A stretch of DNA of 64,000 bases from Terriglobus aquaticus. Its GTDB lineage: Bacteria; Acidobacteriota; Terriglobia; Terriglobales; Acidobacteriaceae. Both the position numbers and the translations under genes were made by a program. This document shows, in pieces, positions 8,718-17,067 of this stretch. Under the pieces are notes generated by a model. That model did no database searches, was not told the DNA's origin, and saw only the letters and a program-made list of their open reading frames with translations. Where the stretch lies: assembly GCF_025685415.1 (NCBI RefSeq), contig NZ_JAGSYB010000001.1, forward strand, positions 248,001 through 312,000. The letters run 5' to 3'. Within the stretch, counting starts at the first letter, position 1, and each line of letters begins with the position of its first letter.

Positions 8718-9964
8718 GCCTGACCCTGCTGGGTGTCAACCACCTGAGCGCGCCGCTTGACGTTCGCGAGCGGCTGGCGATCCCTGCCGGCCGGCTGGCG
8801 GATGCGATCCGCTCGCTGGCGCATCGGCCAGGTGTGCGCGAGGCGGTCATCTTGTCCACGTGTAATCGGGTGGAACTGCTGACCGAGCAGGAGCAGGCCG
8901 CCGATCTGCGCAGCTTTCTGGGCGAGTACTTCAGCATCGCGCCCCATGAACTCGATCCCCACCTGTATGAGTTTCGCGAACGCGAGGCTGTGCGGCACCT
9001 GTTCCGCGTGGCCAGTTCGCTGGACAGCATGGTGGTGGGCGAGCCGCAGATCCTGGGCCAGGTTAAGGACAGCTACGCTGTGGCCCGCGAGGTGGGAGCG
9101 GTCTCCAGTTCACTGGAGCGCCTGCTGCAGTCGGCCTTTGCGGTTGCGAAGAAGGTACGCACCGAAACTGAGATTGGCTCGACCTCTGTTTCCATCGCGT
9201 CGGTTGCTGTGGACCTGGCAAAGCGCATCTTCGGATCGTTGCAGAGTTCGCAGGTGCTGCTGGTGGGGGCAGGAAAGATGAGCGAACTCGCGGCGCGCCA
9301 TCTCATCTCCCAAGGCGCTTCTCAGATCCTGGTTGCCAACCGCACACCCGAACGTGCCCAGCGCCTGGCGGCGGAATTCCACGGACTGGCCGTACCTTTT
9401 GCCGATCTGCAGGTCCACGCTCCCAAAGCCGACATCATCATCACGTCGACCGGTGCGGGTCGCAACTTGTTCAGCGTTCCGGAGGCGCAGGCGATCCTCC
9501 ACAAGCGACGGGGCAAACCGGTCTTCTTCATCGATATCGCGGTACCCCGGGACGTGGACCCGGCCGTCAACGGTGTCGATGGAGCGTTTGTGTACTCCAT
9601 CGATGATCTGCAGGAAGTAGCCGCGCAGAACCTGACGGAACGATCGCGCGAAGCCGCGGCTGCAGAGCAAATCGTTGCGGACGAGGTAGACCGGTATCAG
9701 CAGCGGCTCCAGTCGCTGGATGCCGTTCCTGGTATCCGCGCCCTGCAGCAGCAGGCGGAACAACTGCGCCTCGCAGAGCTGGATCGCAACCGGGCACGAC
9801 TGGCCGATCTTTCGCCGGAGCAGCAGGCCGCCGTGGAGGCGCTGACGCGCTCCCTGACGAACAAGTTCCTGCACGCACCCATGACTGCCATGCGCGAAGC
9901 TGCCAACGCCGGGGACGCCGGTTCGCTTTCCGAACTGCACCGCATTTATAAGCTGAAGCGCTAG
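8714..9964 (+). CDS. hemA: Glutamyl-tRNA reductase
   Basis: 416 residues. Reduces glutamyl-tRNA to glutamate-1-semialdehyde, the first committed step of C5-pathway heme synthesis. The start is the ATG overlapping the hemX stop, giving MSLTLLGVNHLSAPLDVRER. A longer open frame upstream is spurious. The catalytic Cys is in STCNRVELL, the NADPH-binding fold in LLVGAGKMSELAARHL, and the C-terminal dimerisation helix ends ELHRIYKLKR. Confidence 0.97.
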   Translation: MSLTLLGVNHLSAPLDVRERLAIPAGRLADAIRSLAHRPGVREAVILSTCNRVELLTEQEQAADLRSFLGEYFSIAPHELDPHLYEFREREAVRHLFRVASSLDSMVVGEPQILGQVKDSYAVAREVGAVSSSLERLLQSAFAVAKKVRTETEIGSTSVSIASVAVDLAKRIFGSLQSSQVLLVGAGKMSELAARHLISQGASQILVANRTPERAQRLAAEFHGLAVPFADLQVHAPKADIIITSTGAGRNLFSVPEAQAILHKRRGKPVFFIDIAVPRDVDPAVNGVDGAFVYSIDDLQEVAAQNLTERSREAAAAEQIVADEVDRYQQRLQSLDAVPGIRALQQQAEQLRLAELDRNRARLADLSPEQQAAVEALTRSLTNKFLHAPMTAMREAANAGDAGSLSELHRIYKLKR

Positions 9965-10062
9965 CCTTTCGTCACCCGGCTCAAGGAACAGAATGGCGCG
10001 GTCGCCCGCAAGCCACTCGCCTCGCGCCCCCGTCATCACACTGTTTCGAGTGAGGTGAGCCC

Positions 10063-10323
10063 ATGGCGGAAACAAGCGCGCACGAACCACGCGGATTGGG
10101 AGAACATGCCCGCGGGATCGCGAGTGAAAATGCACACCAACAGGGTTGGGGATTGAACGAGGAGCAACGCGCCCGCAGCTCTGCCGACGCCACCAACGCT
10201 GTTGGCGGAGACGACTACGACTACGGTGCCCGCGACTTTGGCGACGAGCCGATCAACATGGGCGGCAGCAAGCCGGAAGACGTAGACAAGGCGCGCGAAA
10301 TGCTGCAGAAGGAGAGCGAGTAA
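10063..10323 (+). CDS. Small hydrophilic protein, unknown (first of a pair)
   Basis: 86 residues, rich in Gly, Glu, Asp, Ala and Arg with almost no hydrophobic core, so probably disordered. It has a good Shine-Dalgarno (GAGGTGA) before the ATG. It ends DKAREMLQKESE and overlaps the next small gene as TAATG. Position inside the hem run suggests co-transcription with hemA or hemC. No family recognised. Composition is reminiscent of stress-type hydrophilins, but this is only a resemblance. Confidence 0.65.
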   Translation: MAETSAHEPRGLGEHARGIASENAHQQGWGLNEEQRARSSADATNAVGGDDYDYGARDFGDEPINMGGSKPEDVDKAREMLQKESE

Positions 10324-10568
10324 TGGCAGAAGGACACGACAGCAAGCAGGCCCGTGAAGCCTTTGAGGCAGCAGAACGAAACAGGAACGAACCCATTCCC
10401 GAAGCCGAGCGGGGCGGACACGACAAATCCCACGCCGCGCACCTGCAGACGGAGGGCAAGGCTCACACCATGCCGGAAGGAAACCACCGCCAGGGCAGTG
10501 AACCTGGGGCATTGCGCGAGCCGCCGCAAGACCCGGGCAGAATCGGAAAGACGTTCCGACGGCAATAA
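10323..10568 (+). CDS. Small hydrophilic protein, unknown (second of a pair)
   Basis: 81 residues, strongly polar and rich in His, Glu, Arg and Gly (EAERGGHDKSHAAHLQTEGK). The ATG shares its A with the stop of the preceding gene (TAATG), so the two are coupled. No membrane segment or catalytic motif. Like its partner it looks disordered. Coding status is supported by the coupling and the even composition, not by a known family. Confidence 0.6.
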   Translation: MAEGHDSKQAREAFEAAERNRNEPIPEAERGGHDKSHAAHLQTEGKAHTMPEGNHRQGSEPGALREPPQDPGRIGKTFRRQ

Positions 10569-10726
10569 TGCGCTCGAAATCGTCTACTCCGTTTGGAGCT
10601 TAGACAGGCCTGACGGAACCAAGTCGAAGGGCATCTCGGTAGAGAATAAGCCGCCAGGCAATAAGGCTGGCAGCTTATCTCTGCACGGCTTTCCCGCCGT
10701 CCTGCCGCTGCTTTACCATCAGCCCT

Positions 10727-11824
10727 ATGCACCTCCGTCTCGGAAGCCGCGGATCGAAGCTTGCGCTCTGGCAGAGTCACCACGTTGCCGCTCTGCTGGA
10801 AGCGCACGGCCACAGTACGGAAATCCTCCTGATCCGCACCACGGGCGATCGCATGCAAGACCCGGCGTATGCCGCGGCGCACCCGGTCACGCCGGAACTG
10901 GATGGCAAAGGGATCTTCATCAAGGAGATCGAAGAAGCGCTTCTGGCCGGCACCATCGACCTGGCCGTGCACTCGCTTAAGGATCTTCCGACCCAGCTCG
11001 ACGAACGTTTCACGCTCGCTGCCATCCCTGAGCGTGCCGATCCGCGGGATGCCCTGTTGTGCCCCGAGTGGTTGCAGTTGCACACCCTGCCACAAGGTGC
11101 CCGTGTCGGGACAACATCTCCGCGGCGGGTTGCGCAACTGCTGGCGCATCGGCCAGACCTGGAATTCATCGGCATCCGTGGCAACATTGATACCCGGATC
11201 CGCAAGCTGGCAGCCGGCGAGTGCGACGCACTGGTGTTGGCCTGCGCTGGAATCGATCGCCTCGGCGGCGGCCTTCTCCGGCCGGTGGAACTCGATCCGC
11301 AGCATCCGGAGTTCGGGCGCGCGCCGCACATTGAGTGCATCACTCATCCGGACAGCAATCATCTTGCCCACGCCGAGCACGGCGACGATTGGCCGGGCCA
11401 GGCAGATTGGATCAGGGAACGGTTCGATCCGGCGGTGCTGTGCCCGGCACCGGGGCAGGGCGCGCTCGCCATTGAAACGCTGGCCCGCGAGGCAGAGGTG
11501 ATCGCCGCCACGGCAGTGTTGGACGATGCGAGCACGCGCTTCGCAGTGGAAGCGGAGCGTTGGCTGCTTCATGGCCTGGGTGGAGGCTGCAGTTTGCCCG
11601 TTGGCGCTCTGTGTACGCTACGTGGTGGGGCCGCTACGCTGCAGGCGAACGTGACTGCGCCGGACGGGGAACGCATGATTACCCTGACCGAGCAGGCCGC
11701 CAGCGAGGAATCGGCGGAGGTCTTCGGCACGCGCATCGCGGCACACCTGGTGACTTTGGGCGCAAACGCGCTGCTGAACGGCGAAGACGTGCTCGACGCT
11801 GAATTCGCAGACTCACTGCGGTAG
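10727..11824 (+). CDS. hemC: Porphobilinogen deaminase (hydroxymethylbilane synthase) with an internal insertion
   Basis: Assembles four porphobilinogens into hydroxymethylbilane. Family motifs are LGSRGSKLALWQ (residues 5-16), AVHSLKDLPTQ (80-90), GTTSPRRVAQL and APGQGALAIE. The dipyrromethane-cofactor cysteine is Cys288 in LGGGCSLPVG. At 365 residues it is longer than the usual 300-320, because about 49 residues (186-234) are inserted between AGIDRLGGGLL and the APGQGALAIE strand. hemD follows 3 nt after the stop. Confidence 0.96.
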   Translation: MHLRLGSRGSKLALWQSHHVAALLEAHGHSTEILLIRTTGDRMQDPAYAAAHPVTPELDGKGIFIKEIEEALLAGTIDLAVHSLKDLPTQLDERFTLAAIPERADPRDALLCPEWLQLHTLPQGARVGTTSPRRVAQLLAHRPDLEFIGIRGNIDTRIRKLAAGECDALVLACAGIDRLGGGLLRPVELDPQHPEFGRAPHIECITHPDSNHLAHAEHGDDWPGQADWIRERFDPAVLCPAPGQGALAIETLAREAEVIAATAVLDDASTRFAVEAERWLLHGLGGGCSLPVGALCTLRGGAATLQANVTAPDGERMITLTEQAASEESAEVFGTRIAAHLVTLGANALLNGEDVLDAEFADSLR

Positions 11825-11827
11825 CCG

Positions 11828-12586
11828 GTGCCAGCTCCGGGAAAGCGCGTCTTGGTGACACGGGCGGCGCACCAGGCCTCCTCACTGGGGGACGCACTCG
11901 CTGCCCGTGGGCTCACCGTTGTCGCCATTCCAGCAATTGCTTTGGAGCAACCTACGGACGAGTACGGTGCGCTGCACAGCGCGCTGGAGCGCCTGGACGA
12001 GTTCGACTGGCTGCTCTTCACCTCCGCCAATGCGGTAGAGGTGTTTGCGCGCGAATGTGACGAGCTCGGCATCGACGATGTGCCACGCCGCATCGGCAGC
12101 ATTGGCGCGGCGACCTCACGCGCTTTACAGCAGGCCGGTCTGCGCGTGAGCCTGCAGCCTTCTACAGCCGTGAGTGAAACGTTCGCGGCGGAGCTGAAGC
12201 CGCATGTGCGTCATCAGCAGGTGCTGCTGGTGCAGGCTGAGTCGGCACGCGATGTTCTTCCGCGCGAACTCCGCTCGGCTGGCGCTGAGGTGCTGGTGGT
12301 GCCGGCGTACCGGACTGTCGTTCCGGTGGAGTCGGCCGATGCGCTCCGCCGCGAACTCCCTCGGCTCGATGCGGCCACCTTCACCAGCTCGTCTAGTGTG
12401 CGCAACCTGCTGGAATTGTGCGATGCCGCTGGACTGACACTTCCGCGCAACATCGTGCTCGCCAGCATCGGGCCCATCACCTCGCAAACGCTGCGGGCGT
12501 GTGGGTACGAGCCACAGGTCGAGGCGCCGGTTGCGGACGTCGAGGTGCTGGCGAGTTTGCTGGCGAAACACCTGAGCCGAACCTAG
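11828..12586 (+). CDS. hemD: Uroporphyrinogen-III synthase
   Basis: 252 residues. Closes hydroxymethylbilane to uroporphyrinogen III with inversion of ring D. The GTG start lies 3 nt after the hemC stop. Family landmarks are VLVTRAAHQASSL, DWLLFTSANAVEVF, ATFTSSSSVRNLLEL and LASIGPITSQTLRACGY. The stop overlaps the stop of the convergent nth gene by 4 nt. Confidence 0.93.
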   Translation: MPAPGKRVLVTRAAHQASSLGDALAARGLTVVAIPAIALEQPTDEYGALHSALERLDEFDWLLFTSANAVEVFARECDELGIDDVPRRIGSIGAATSRALQQAGLRVSLQPSTAVSETFAAELKPHVRHQQVLLVQAESARDVLPRELRSAGAEVLVVPAYRTVVPVESADALRRELPRLDAATFTSSSSVRNLLELCDAAGLTLPRNIVLASIGPITSQTLRACGYEPQVEAPVADVEVLASLLAKHLSRT

Positions 12587-13365
12587 TGTGAACTCCAGGT
12601 TTTGTCGGCGGAGTTACAGCTCGTTTCGAGAGAGCAGTCTGCGCACTTGGGCTTGCGGGCCTCGCAGATCTGTCGGCCGTGATGGATCAGTTGATGGGAG
12701 AAGTCGATCCACTTGTCCTGCGGCAGGATCGCCATCAGGTCGCGCTCGACCTTGACTGGGTCGTCGTTGACAGTCAGCTCAAGCCGGCGTGACAGACGCA
12801 GCACATGCGTGTCGACCACCACGCCGCTCGCGATGCCGTACCACGACCCCAGCACCACGTTGCTGGTCTTGCGCGCCGCGCCGGGTATGCGCAGCATCTC
12901 GTCCATGGTCTGCGGCACCTCGCCGCCGAACTCATTGACCACGACCTTGGCAGCGCCCACCAGCGACTTCGACTTCTGGCGGAAGAAACTAAGAGACTTG
13001 ATGATCTCCTGAATCGCCTCGGGCTGGGCGTGCGCCATGGCCTGGGGTGTGGGGTAGGCATGGAACAGGGCAGGGGTGACCATGTTGACGCGCGCGTCAG
13101 TACACTGCGCGCTCAGGATGGTCGCCACCGTCAGCTCCCATGCGTTCGTGTGGTTGAGCGCACACACCGCATCGGGGTAGGTCTTCTGCAACGCGTCGAC
13201 AATGGCGGCGACCCGCTCTGGCGCCAACGGCTTCTTTGTCTTGCCGGGCCGCCGCTTTGGCGCTACCGGTTCGGTCGCTGCAATCTGCCGGGCACGCACA
13301 CCCTTTGCAACGGCAGCCGTCTTGGTTGCCGATCGCCTCGCAGGAACCGCTTTCTTCGCGACCAT
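12583..13365 (-). CDS. nth: Endonuclease III
   Basis: 260 residues. DNA glycosylase/AP lyase for oxidised pyrimidines. The helix-hairpin-helix IPGAARKTSNVVL holds catalytic Lys166, with the second Gly of the usual PGVGRKT replaced by Ala. The catalytic Asp185 is in VDTHVLRL. The 4Fe-4S cluster cysteines (CEARKPKCADCSLETSC) show the standard x6, x2, x5 spacing. A basic N-terminal extension of about 45 residues precedes the fold. The ATG overlaps the hemQ stop (TAATG), so nth is co-transcribed with hemQ. Confidence 0.96.
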   Translation of the reverse strand: MVAKKAVPARRSATKTAAVAKGVRARQIAATEPVAPKRRPGKTKKPLAPERVAAIVDALQKTYPDAVCALNHTNAWELTVATILSAQCTDARVNMVTPALFHAYPTPQAMAHAQPEAIQEIIKSLSFFRQKSKSLVGAAKVVVNEFGGEVPQTMDEMLRIPGAARKTSNVVLGSWYGIASGVVVDTHVLRLSRRLELTVNDDPVKVERDLMAILPQDKWIDFSHQLIHHGRQICEARKPKCADCSLETSCNSADKTWSSH

Positions 13366-14183
13366 TAGCCGAGCTGATCCAGCATCTGCAGCGCTGTCAT
13401 CCGCACGCAGGAGAAGATCGGATAGTCCTTGAGCGTATACATGCTGATCTCTGTTTCGCGCAACTGCTGGACCAGGTCGACGAAGTCTTCTGGGAAGTTC
13501 GTCTCAAACGCGACAACGAATTCCTGGTCGTCGATGCCGAAGCTATAGGTCGTATTCAGCTTTACGCGCGGGTAAGCCAGGCCGATGCGGATGTGCTCAT
13601 CCATGAGGCGGCGGCGTTCTTCAAGCGACAGCAGGTACCACGGACGCGTCTTCCAAAACGGGTAGATGAAGATGTACTTGTGTCCGCCGGGACGGATGGC
13701 TCCTCGGCCTTCGCCTTCGCTCTCATCTTCGCGATCGATCTGGTACTGCGACCGCTTGGTCATGGAGAGAAAGTGATGCGGAATGGTGAGATAGCCGCCC
13801 AGCGGAGTTGCAAGTAGCTCCGCGCGCATCGTGTTCATCTCGGCAACGGAATAGCAGATGGACCATACGCAGAAGTCGGCGTCACCACGGGTGCCGATGG
13901 TGGAGTAAGTGAGCGAAAGGAACTCGCCCGGCCGGTTCCACCGTTGCAGAACGCCCGCGAACGCGGCTTTGTGCTCGGCCTTCACGTGCTCAGGCAGGCG
14001 CTTCCATTCCGGCATGATCTTGTAGAACGAGAATGCTACGATCTGGCGCTTTACGGGCGCGCCGCCCCCATGCTGCGGCCGTGCGCCGTATCCCGTTGCA
14101 GGCGCCTGCTGCGGGGTGATGGTGTGCGCAGAGGAGGTTGCTGCGGGAGCCTCGGCGGCGGGATGGGTCGCGGTTTCTGCCAT
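13365..14183 (-). CDS. hemQ: Coproheme decarboxylase (chlorite-dismutase family HemQ)
   Basis: 272 residues. Converts coproheme to protoheme in the coproporphyrin-dependent heme pathway. Family features are PVKRQIVAFSFYK at the start of the fold, YIFIYPFWKTRPWYLLS with the Tyr and Lys expected for HemQ, MDEHIRIG with a candidate heme-ligand His, and TTYSFGIDDQEFVVAFE. The first 45 residues are low-complexity Ala/Pro/Thr. Its presence beside hemACD predicts the coproporphyrin branch. The ferrochelatase and hemY partners are not in this window. Confidence 0.9.
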   Translation of the reverse strand: MAETATHPAAEAPAATSSAHTITPQQAPATGYGARPQHGGGAPVKRQIVAFSFYKIMPEWKRLPEHVKAEHKAAFAGVLQRWNRPGEFLSLTYSTIGTRGDADFCVWSICYSVAEMNTMRAELLATPLGGYLTIPHHFLSMTKRSQYQIDREDESEGEGRGAIRPGGHKYIFIYPFWKTRPWYLLSLEERRRLMDEHIRIGLAYPRVKLNTTYSFGIDDQEFVVAFETNFPEDFVDLVQQLRETEISMYTLKDYPIFSCVRMTALQMLDQLG

Positions 14184-14278
14184 TCCTCAAGGATACGAGC
14201 CCGGCACAACGGCAGCAAGCGTTCCCCTGCGCCACCGCGCCAACCCATGCGGATCGCTATACTTCAGAAGACCTCCAC

Positions 14279-14920
14279 ATGACTGAAAAGATCATTACCT
14301 TTCTTTTGCCCTACATCACGGGCATTATCGTCGCGATCGGCTATCCAGGCGTCGCCCTTCTCATGGCGATCGAGTCGGCCTGCATCCCGCTGCCCAGCGA
14401 GATCATCATGCCGTTCGCCGGGTACGTGGTGTGGCAGGGCAAGATGAACCTTTTGGCGGCAGCGACGGCGGGCGCCATCGGTTGCAACCTGGGCTCGGTG
14501 GTTGCGTACTGGATCGGAGCCTACGGAGGTCGCCCGCTGGTCGAAAGGTATGGGCGATACGTTCTGATGAGCCGCCGCGACCTGGATCGCGTGGACCACT
14601 ATTTCCAGAAGTACGGCGGAATCACCGTTCTGATCGGTCGCCTGCTTCCCGTCGTCCGCACCTTTATCGCGCTGCCTGCGGGCATCGCGCGCATGCCGCA
14701 GCTTCGGTTTCACCTGTACACGTTGATTGGTTCGTGGCCGTGGTGCTTTGCGCTTGCCTACATGGGCATGAAGGCGGGCGCAAGCTGGAACGATCCGAAC
14801 TCCAAACTGAAGCATGTGCTGCACAAGGCGGATGCGGCCGTGATCGTGCTGGTGCTGGTGGCAGTGGTTTGGTTCGTCTGGTCTCACCTGAAGCACCGGG
14901 ACGATCTGCAGACCGCTTAG
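14279..14920 (+). CDS. DedA-family membrane protein
   Basis: 213 residues. Polytopic DedA/SNARE-associated family, linked to lipid-carrier recycling and membrane homeostasis. The motifs are ESACIPLPSEIIMPFAGYV and GGITVLIGRLLPVVRTFIAL with the conserved Arg and Pro. The start is MTEKIITFLLPYI at 14279, and longer frames have no support. Divergent from hemQ (95 nt shared control region) and convergent with motB. Confidence 0.92.
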   Translation: MTEKIITFLLPYITGIIVAIGYPGVALLMAIESACIPLPSEIIMPFAGYVVWQGKMNLLAAATAGAIGCNLGSVVAYWIGAYGGRPLVERYGRYVLMSRRDLDRVDHYFQKYGGITVLIGRLLPVVRTFIALPAGIARMPQLRFHLYTLIGSWPWCFALAYMGMKAGASWNDPNSKLKHVLHKADAAVIVLVLVAVVWFVWSHLKHRDDLQTA

Positions 14921-14942
14921 AAGACTTAGCGGGGGTGGCCTG

Positions 14943-15833
14943 TCACCGGGCCGCTGCGCGGTCGGCTGCGGGCGCCAGTTGCTCGGCAAGTGTGCTGCCG
15001 GTTGCGGCGTGCGGCGAAGGCGCGGCGGCTACCGGCACCATCGTGGTGTGTGGCCCGCGAGCATCAGCGCTGGCCGATCGCGGCGTTCCAACGTCTCCCG
15101 TTACGACGATGTCCACACGCCGATTCTTCGCACGCCCTTCGACTGTGGAGTTCGAGGCGGCCGGGTGGAACTCACCATAGCCGGCAAGGGTGAAGCGGGA
15201 GGGCGCGATTCGGCTCGCCTGCATCAAGGCTTCCGCGACCGCCGCTGCGCGCGCCGTGGACAGCTCAAAGTTGGATCGGAACCGTTCTGAGTGGATGGGC
15301 TGATCGTCCGTGTGTCCCTCCACCCGCAGCTCGCGATCGGGCAGTGTTGCAGCGATCTTGCGCAACAGAAGTTTCGCCGCGGGACTCAGGTCGGCCGAGC
15401 CCGACGCAAACAGGCCCGCATCGCTCAGTGAAACCGTGGTTCCGCTGCCATCGGAGCGCACGGACGCGGAACCCTGCAGAGCATCTCCGGCAACGGCCTT
15501 CTGCACCGCGGCTTCCACCGCCTTCGGAGAAGCGTGCGCTCCACCAACGCCGCTGTCGGGCGCATTTGGCAAAGGCATCATTAGCGGCGCCGGCGCTCCC
15601 TGGCTATTACCTGCCCCGGGCTCCAGGGGCGGAGTCTTGGCGTGTGCGTCAAAAGCACCGTTGTCGCTGAACGCGCTCTGCATTGCGGCAGCCATCGCCG
15701 CTGTTTTCTTCTTGTCGCTGACGCTGGACGCGAAGAGAACGACGAAAAAGGCGAACAGCAGTGTGAGCAGATCGGCGTAGCTGACCAGCCATCGTTCGTG
15801 GTTTACGTGTTCCGCGTGCTTCTTCTTTGCCAT
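14943..15833 (-). CDS. motB: Flagellar stator protein MotB
   Basis: 296 residues. Anchors the stator to peptidoglycan. The single membrane helix carries the proton-conducting Asp21 in VSYADLLTLLFAFFVV. The OmpA-type peptidoglycan-binding domain (VEGHTDDQPI, ELSTARAAAVAEAL, GRAKNRRVDIVV) runs from about 125 to 245, followed by a Pro/Ala-rich tail of about 50 residues. The gene starts 4 nt after motA. Confidence 0.96.
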   Translation of the reverse strand: MAKKKHAEHVNHERWLVSYADLLTLLFAFFVVLFASSVSDKKKTAAMAAAMQSAFSDNGAFDAHAKTPPLEPGAGNSQGAPAPLMMPLPNAPDSGVGGAHASPKAVEAAVQKAVAGDALQGSASVRSDGSGTTVSLSDAGLFASGSADLSPAAKLLLRKIAATLPDRELRVEGHTDDQPIHSERFRSNFELSTARAAAVAEALMQASRIAPSRFTLAGYGEFHPAASNSTVEGRAKNRRVDIVVTGDVGTPRSASADARGPHTTMVPVAAAPSPHAATGSTLAEQLAPAADRAAAR

Positions 15834-15837
15834 GCGA

Positions 15838-16602
15838 CTAGGCCTTTGCTTCCGCGGCGCCGTGCGCCAGGAAGGTGCGCAGCTTCGTCTCGATCATGCG
15901 CGGGTTCAGCCCTTCCAGGATGCCGACAACCCCCTCCAGCATCATCTCTTTCACCATCAACTCTTCTTTGTGGCGGATCTTCAGCTTGCCAGCGGCAGGC
16001 AGGCAAAACAGGTTGGACAGGGCTACCCCGTAGATCGTGGCGACAAAGGCCACGGCGATGCCCTTGCCAACTTCGTCGATGTTGTCCAGGTGCTGCATGA
16101 CCTGGATCAACCCCAGCACCGCACCGATGATGCCGACCGTCGGAGCAAAGCCGCCAGCGGACTCGAACACCTGCGGAATCTTCTCTTCAATCTCGCTCTT
16201 GTTGTCGATCTCGTGCTGCATGATCTTGCGCACTTCGGCGGGCTCGGTGCCGTCCACCGCAAGCATCAGGCCCTTCTTCAGAAACGGATCGTCGACCTTG
16301 CCCAGATCACCATCCAGCGAGACGATGCCGCTCTTGCGAGCCTTGTTCGCGAACTCCACCAACTGTGTGACGAGCTTCTCGCTGTCGGTGCCCTTGTGCA
16401 GAAACACGCCCATCACACCTTTGAGCGCGGCGAGAAAGACGTTCAGTGGGAACTGCACCAGCACTGCTCCTGCCGTGCCGCCGACCACGATCATGGCTGC
16501 GGTCAACTGAGTCACCTGACCCAGGTTCCCGCCTTCCATCATCATGGCGCCCAGAATGGCGACCAGCGCCAGAACAATGCCGCCGATGCTTGCGATATCC
16601 AT
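15838..16602 (-). CDS. motA: Flagellar stator protein MotA
   Basis: 254 residues. Forms the proton channel with MotB and engages FliG. Four membrane helices are visible (MDIASIGGIVLALVAILGA at the start, and FAPTVGIIGAVLGL and AFVATIYGVALSNLF near 150-200), with a charged cytoplasmic loop containing DDPFLKKGLMLAVDGTEP. The gene lies between flbD and motB in one minus-strand run. Confidence 0.97.
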   Translation of the reverse strand: MDIASIGGIVLALVAILGAMMMEGGNLGQVTQLTAAMIVVGGTAGAVLVQFPLNVFLAALKGVMGVFLHKGTDSEKLVTQLVEFANKARKSGIVSLDGDLGKVDDPFLKKGLMLAVDGTEPAEVRKIMQHEIDNKSEIEEKIPQVFESAGGFAPTVGIIGAVLGLIQVMQHLDNIDEVGKGIAVAFVATIYGVALSNLFCLPAAGKLKIRHKEELMVKEMMLEGVVGILEGLNPRMIETKLRTFLAHGAAEAKA

Positions 16603-16635
16603 ATATTTCGTTGCGCTCCTGCGTAGAAGAGTGAG

Positions 16636-16887
16636 TTAGTCCTGCGCTGCCGCGGCTTGGAATGCCGTGTGGGCCAGCAGAGCCGAATCGGCTGTGGGCC
16701 AGGCTCCACGCAGCAGCGAGGCTCGCCAGGCGAGGGTGCGTGCCAGCACCTCGCCACACGTTTCCAGCACCACCAGCTTTTCGCCAGTAATCAACGTCAG
16801 TGTGGTGTCTGGTATGGCTTCTACGTGTTTGATCAAATCGGCATTCACTAAGAGAGCGTGGCCGTTGAGCCGGGTCATTTCGACCAT
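16636..16887 (-). CDS. flbD: FlbD-family flagellar protein
   Basis: 83 residues. Small family usually found upstream of motAB. The opening MVEMTRLNGHALLVNADLI followed by IEAIPDT-like and LITGEKLVV segments is typical. The start is the ATG at 16887 with an AGGTC ribosome site. The longer open frame to 17034 crosses the flagellin promoter and has no family match. It leads the flbD-motA-motB unit. Confidence 0.88.
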   Translation of the reverse strand: MVEMTRLNGHALLVNADLIKHVEAIPDTTLTLITGEKLVVLETCGEVLARTLAWRASLLRGAWPTADSALLAHTAFQAAAAQD

Positions 16888-16907
16888 AGTTGTTGACCTC
16901 GTGATCT

Positions 16908-16934
16908 CTATCGGCACGTCCGAGCAGAGCGTGA
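16908..16934 (-). promoter_or_regulatory. Sigma-28-like promoter for flbD-motAB (weaker)
   Basis: On the minus strand TCACGCTC, an 11-nt spacer and GCCGATAG. The -10 element matches the flagellar sigma-28 consensus GCCGATAA at 7 of 8 bases, but the -35 element only at 4 of 8. The predicted start point is about 14 nt before the flbD ATG. Confidence 0.45.
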
Positions 16935-16970
16935 TGCCGAGTGCCCGCCTCGACAAAGTCGCGCTGTAAC

Positions 16971-16997
16971 TCATGTTTGCCGCCGGCGCTCCGATAA
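16971..16997 (+). promoter_or_regulatory. Sigma-28 (FliA) promoter for flagellin
   Basis: TCATGTTT, an exact 11-nt spacer, then TCCGATAA. Against the consensus TAAAGTTT-N11-GCCGATAA this is 6 of 8 and 7 of 8. It lies about 70 nt before the flagellin ATG, followed by a strong AGGAG ribosome site at 17054-17058. Confidence 0.75.
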
Positions 16998-17067
16998 GTG
17001 CTGTGAGCGCCAACGGTATCGGCGCAGAACACACATCTCGCCGTAACCAACTCAGGAGCAGAACACA

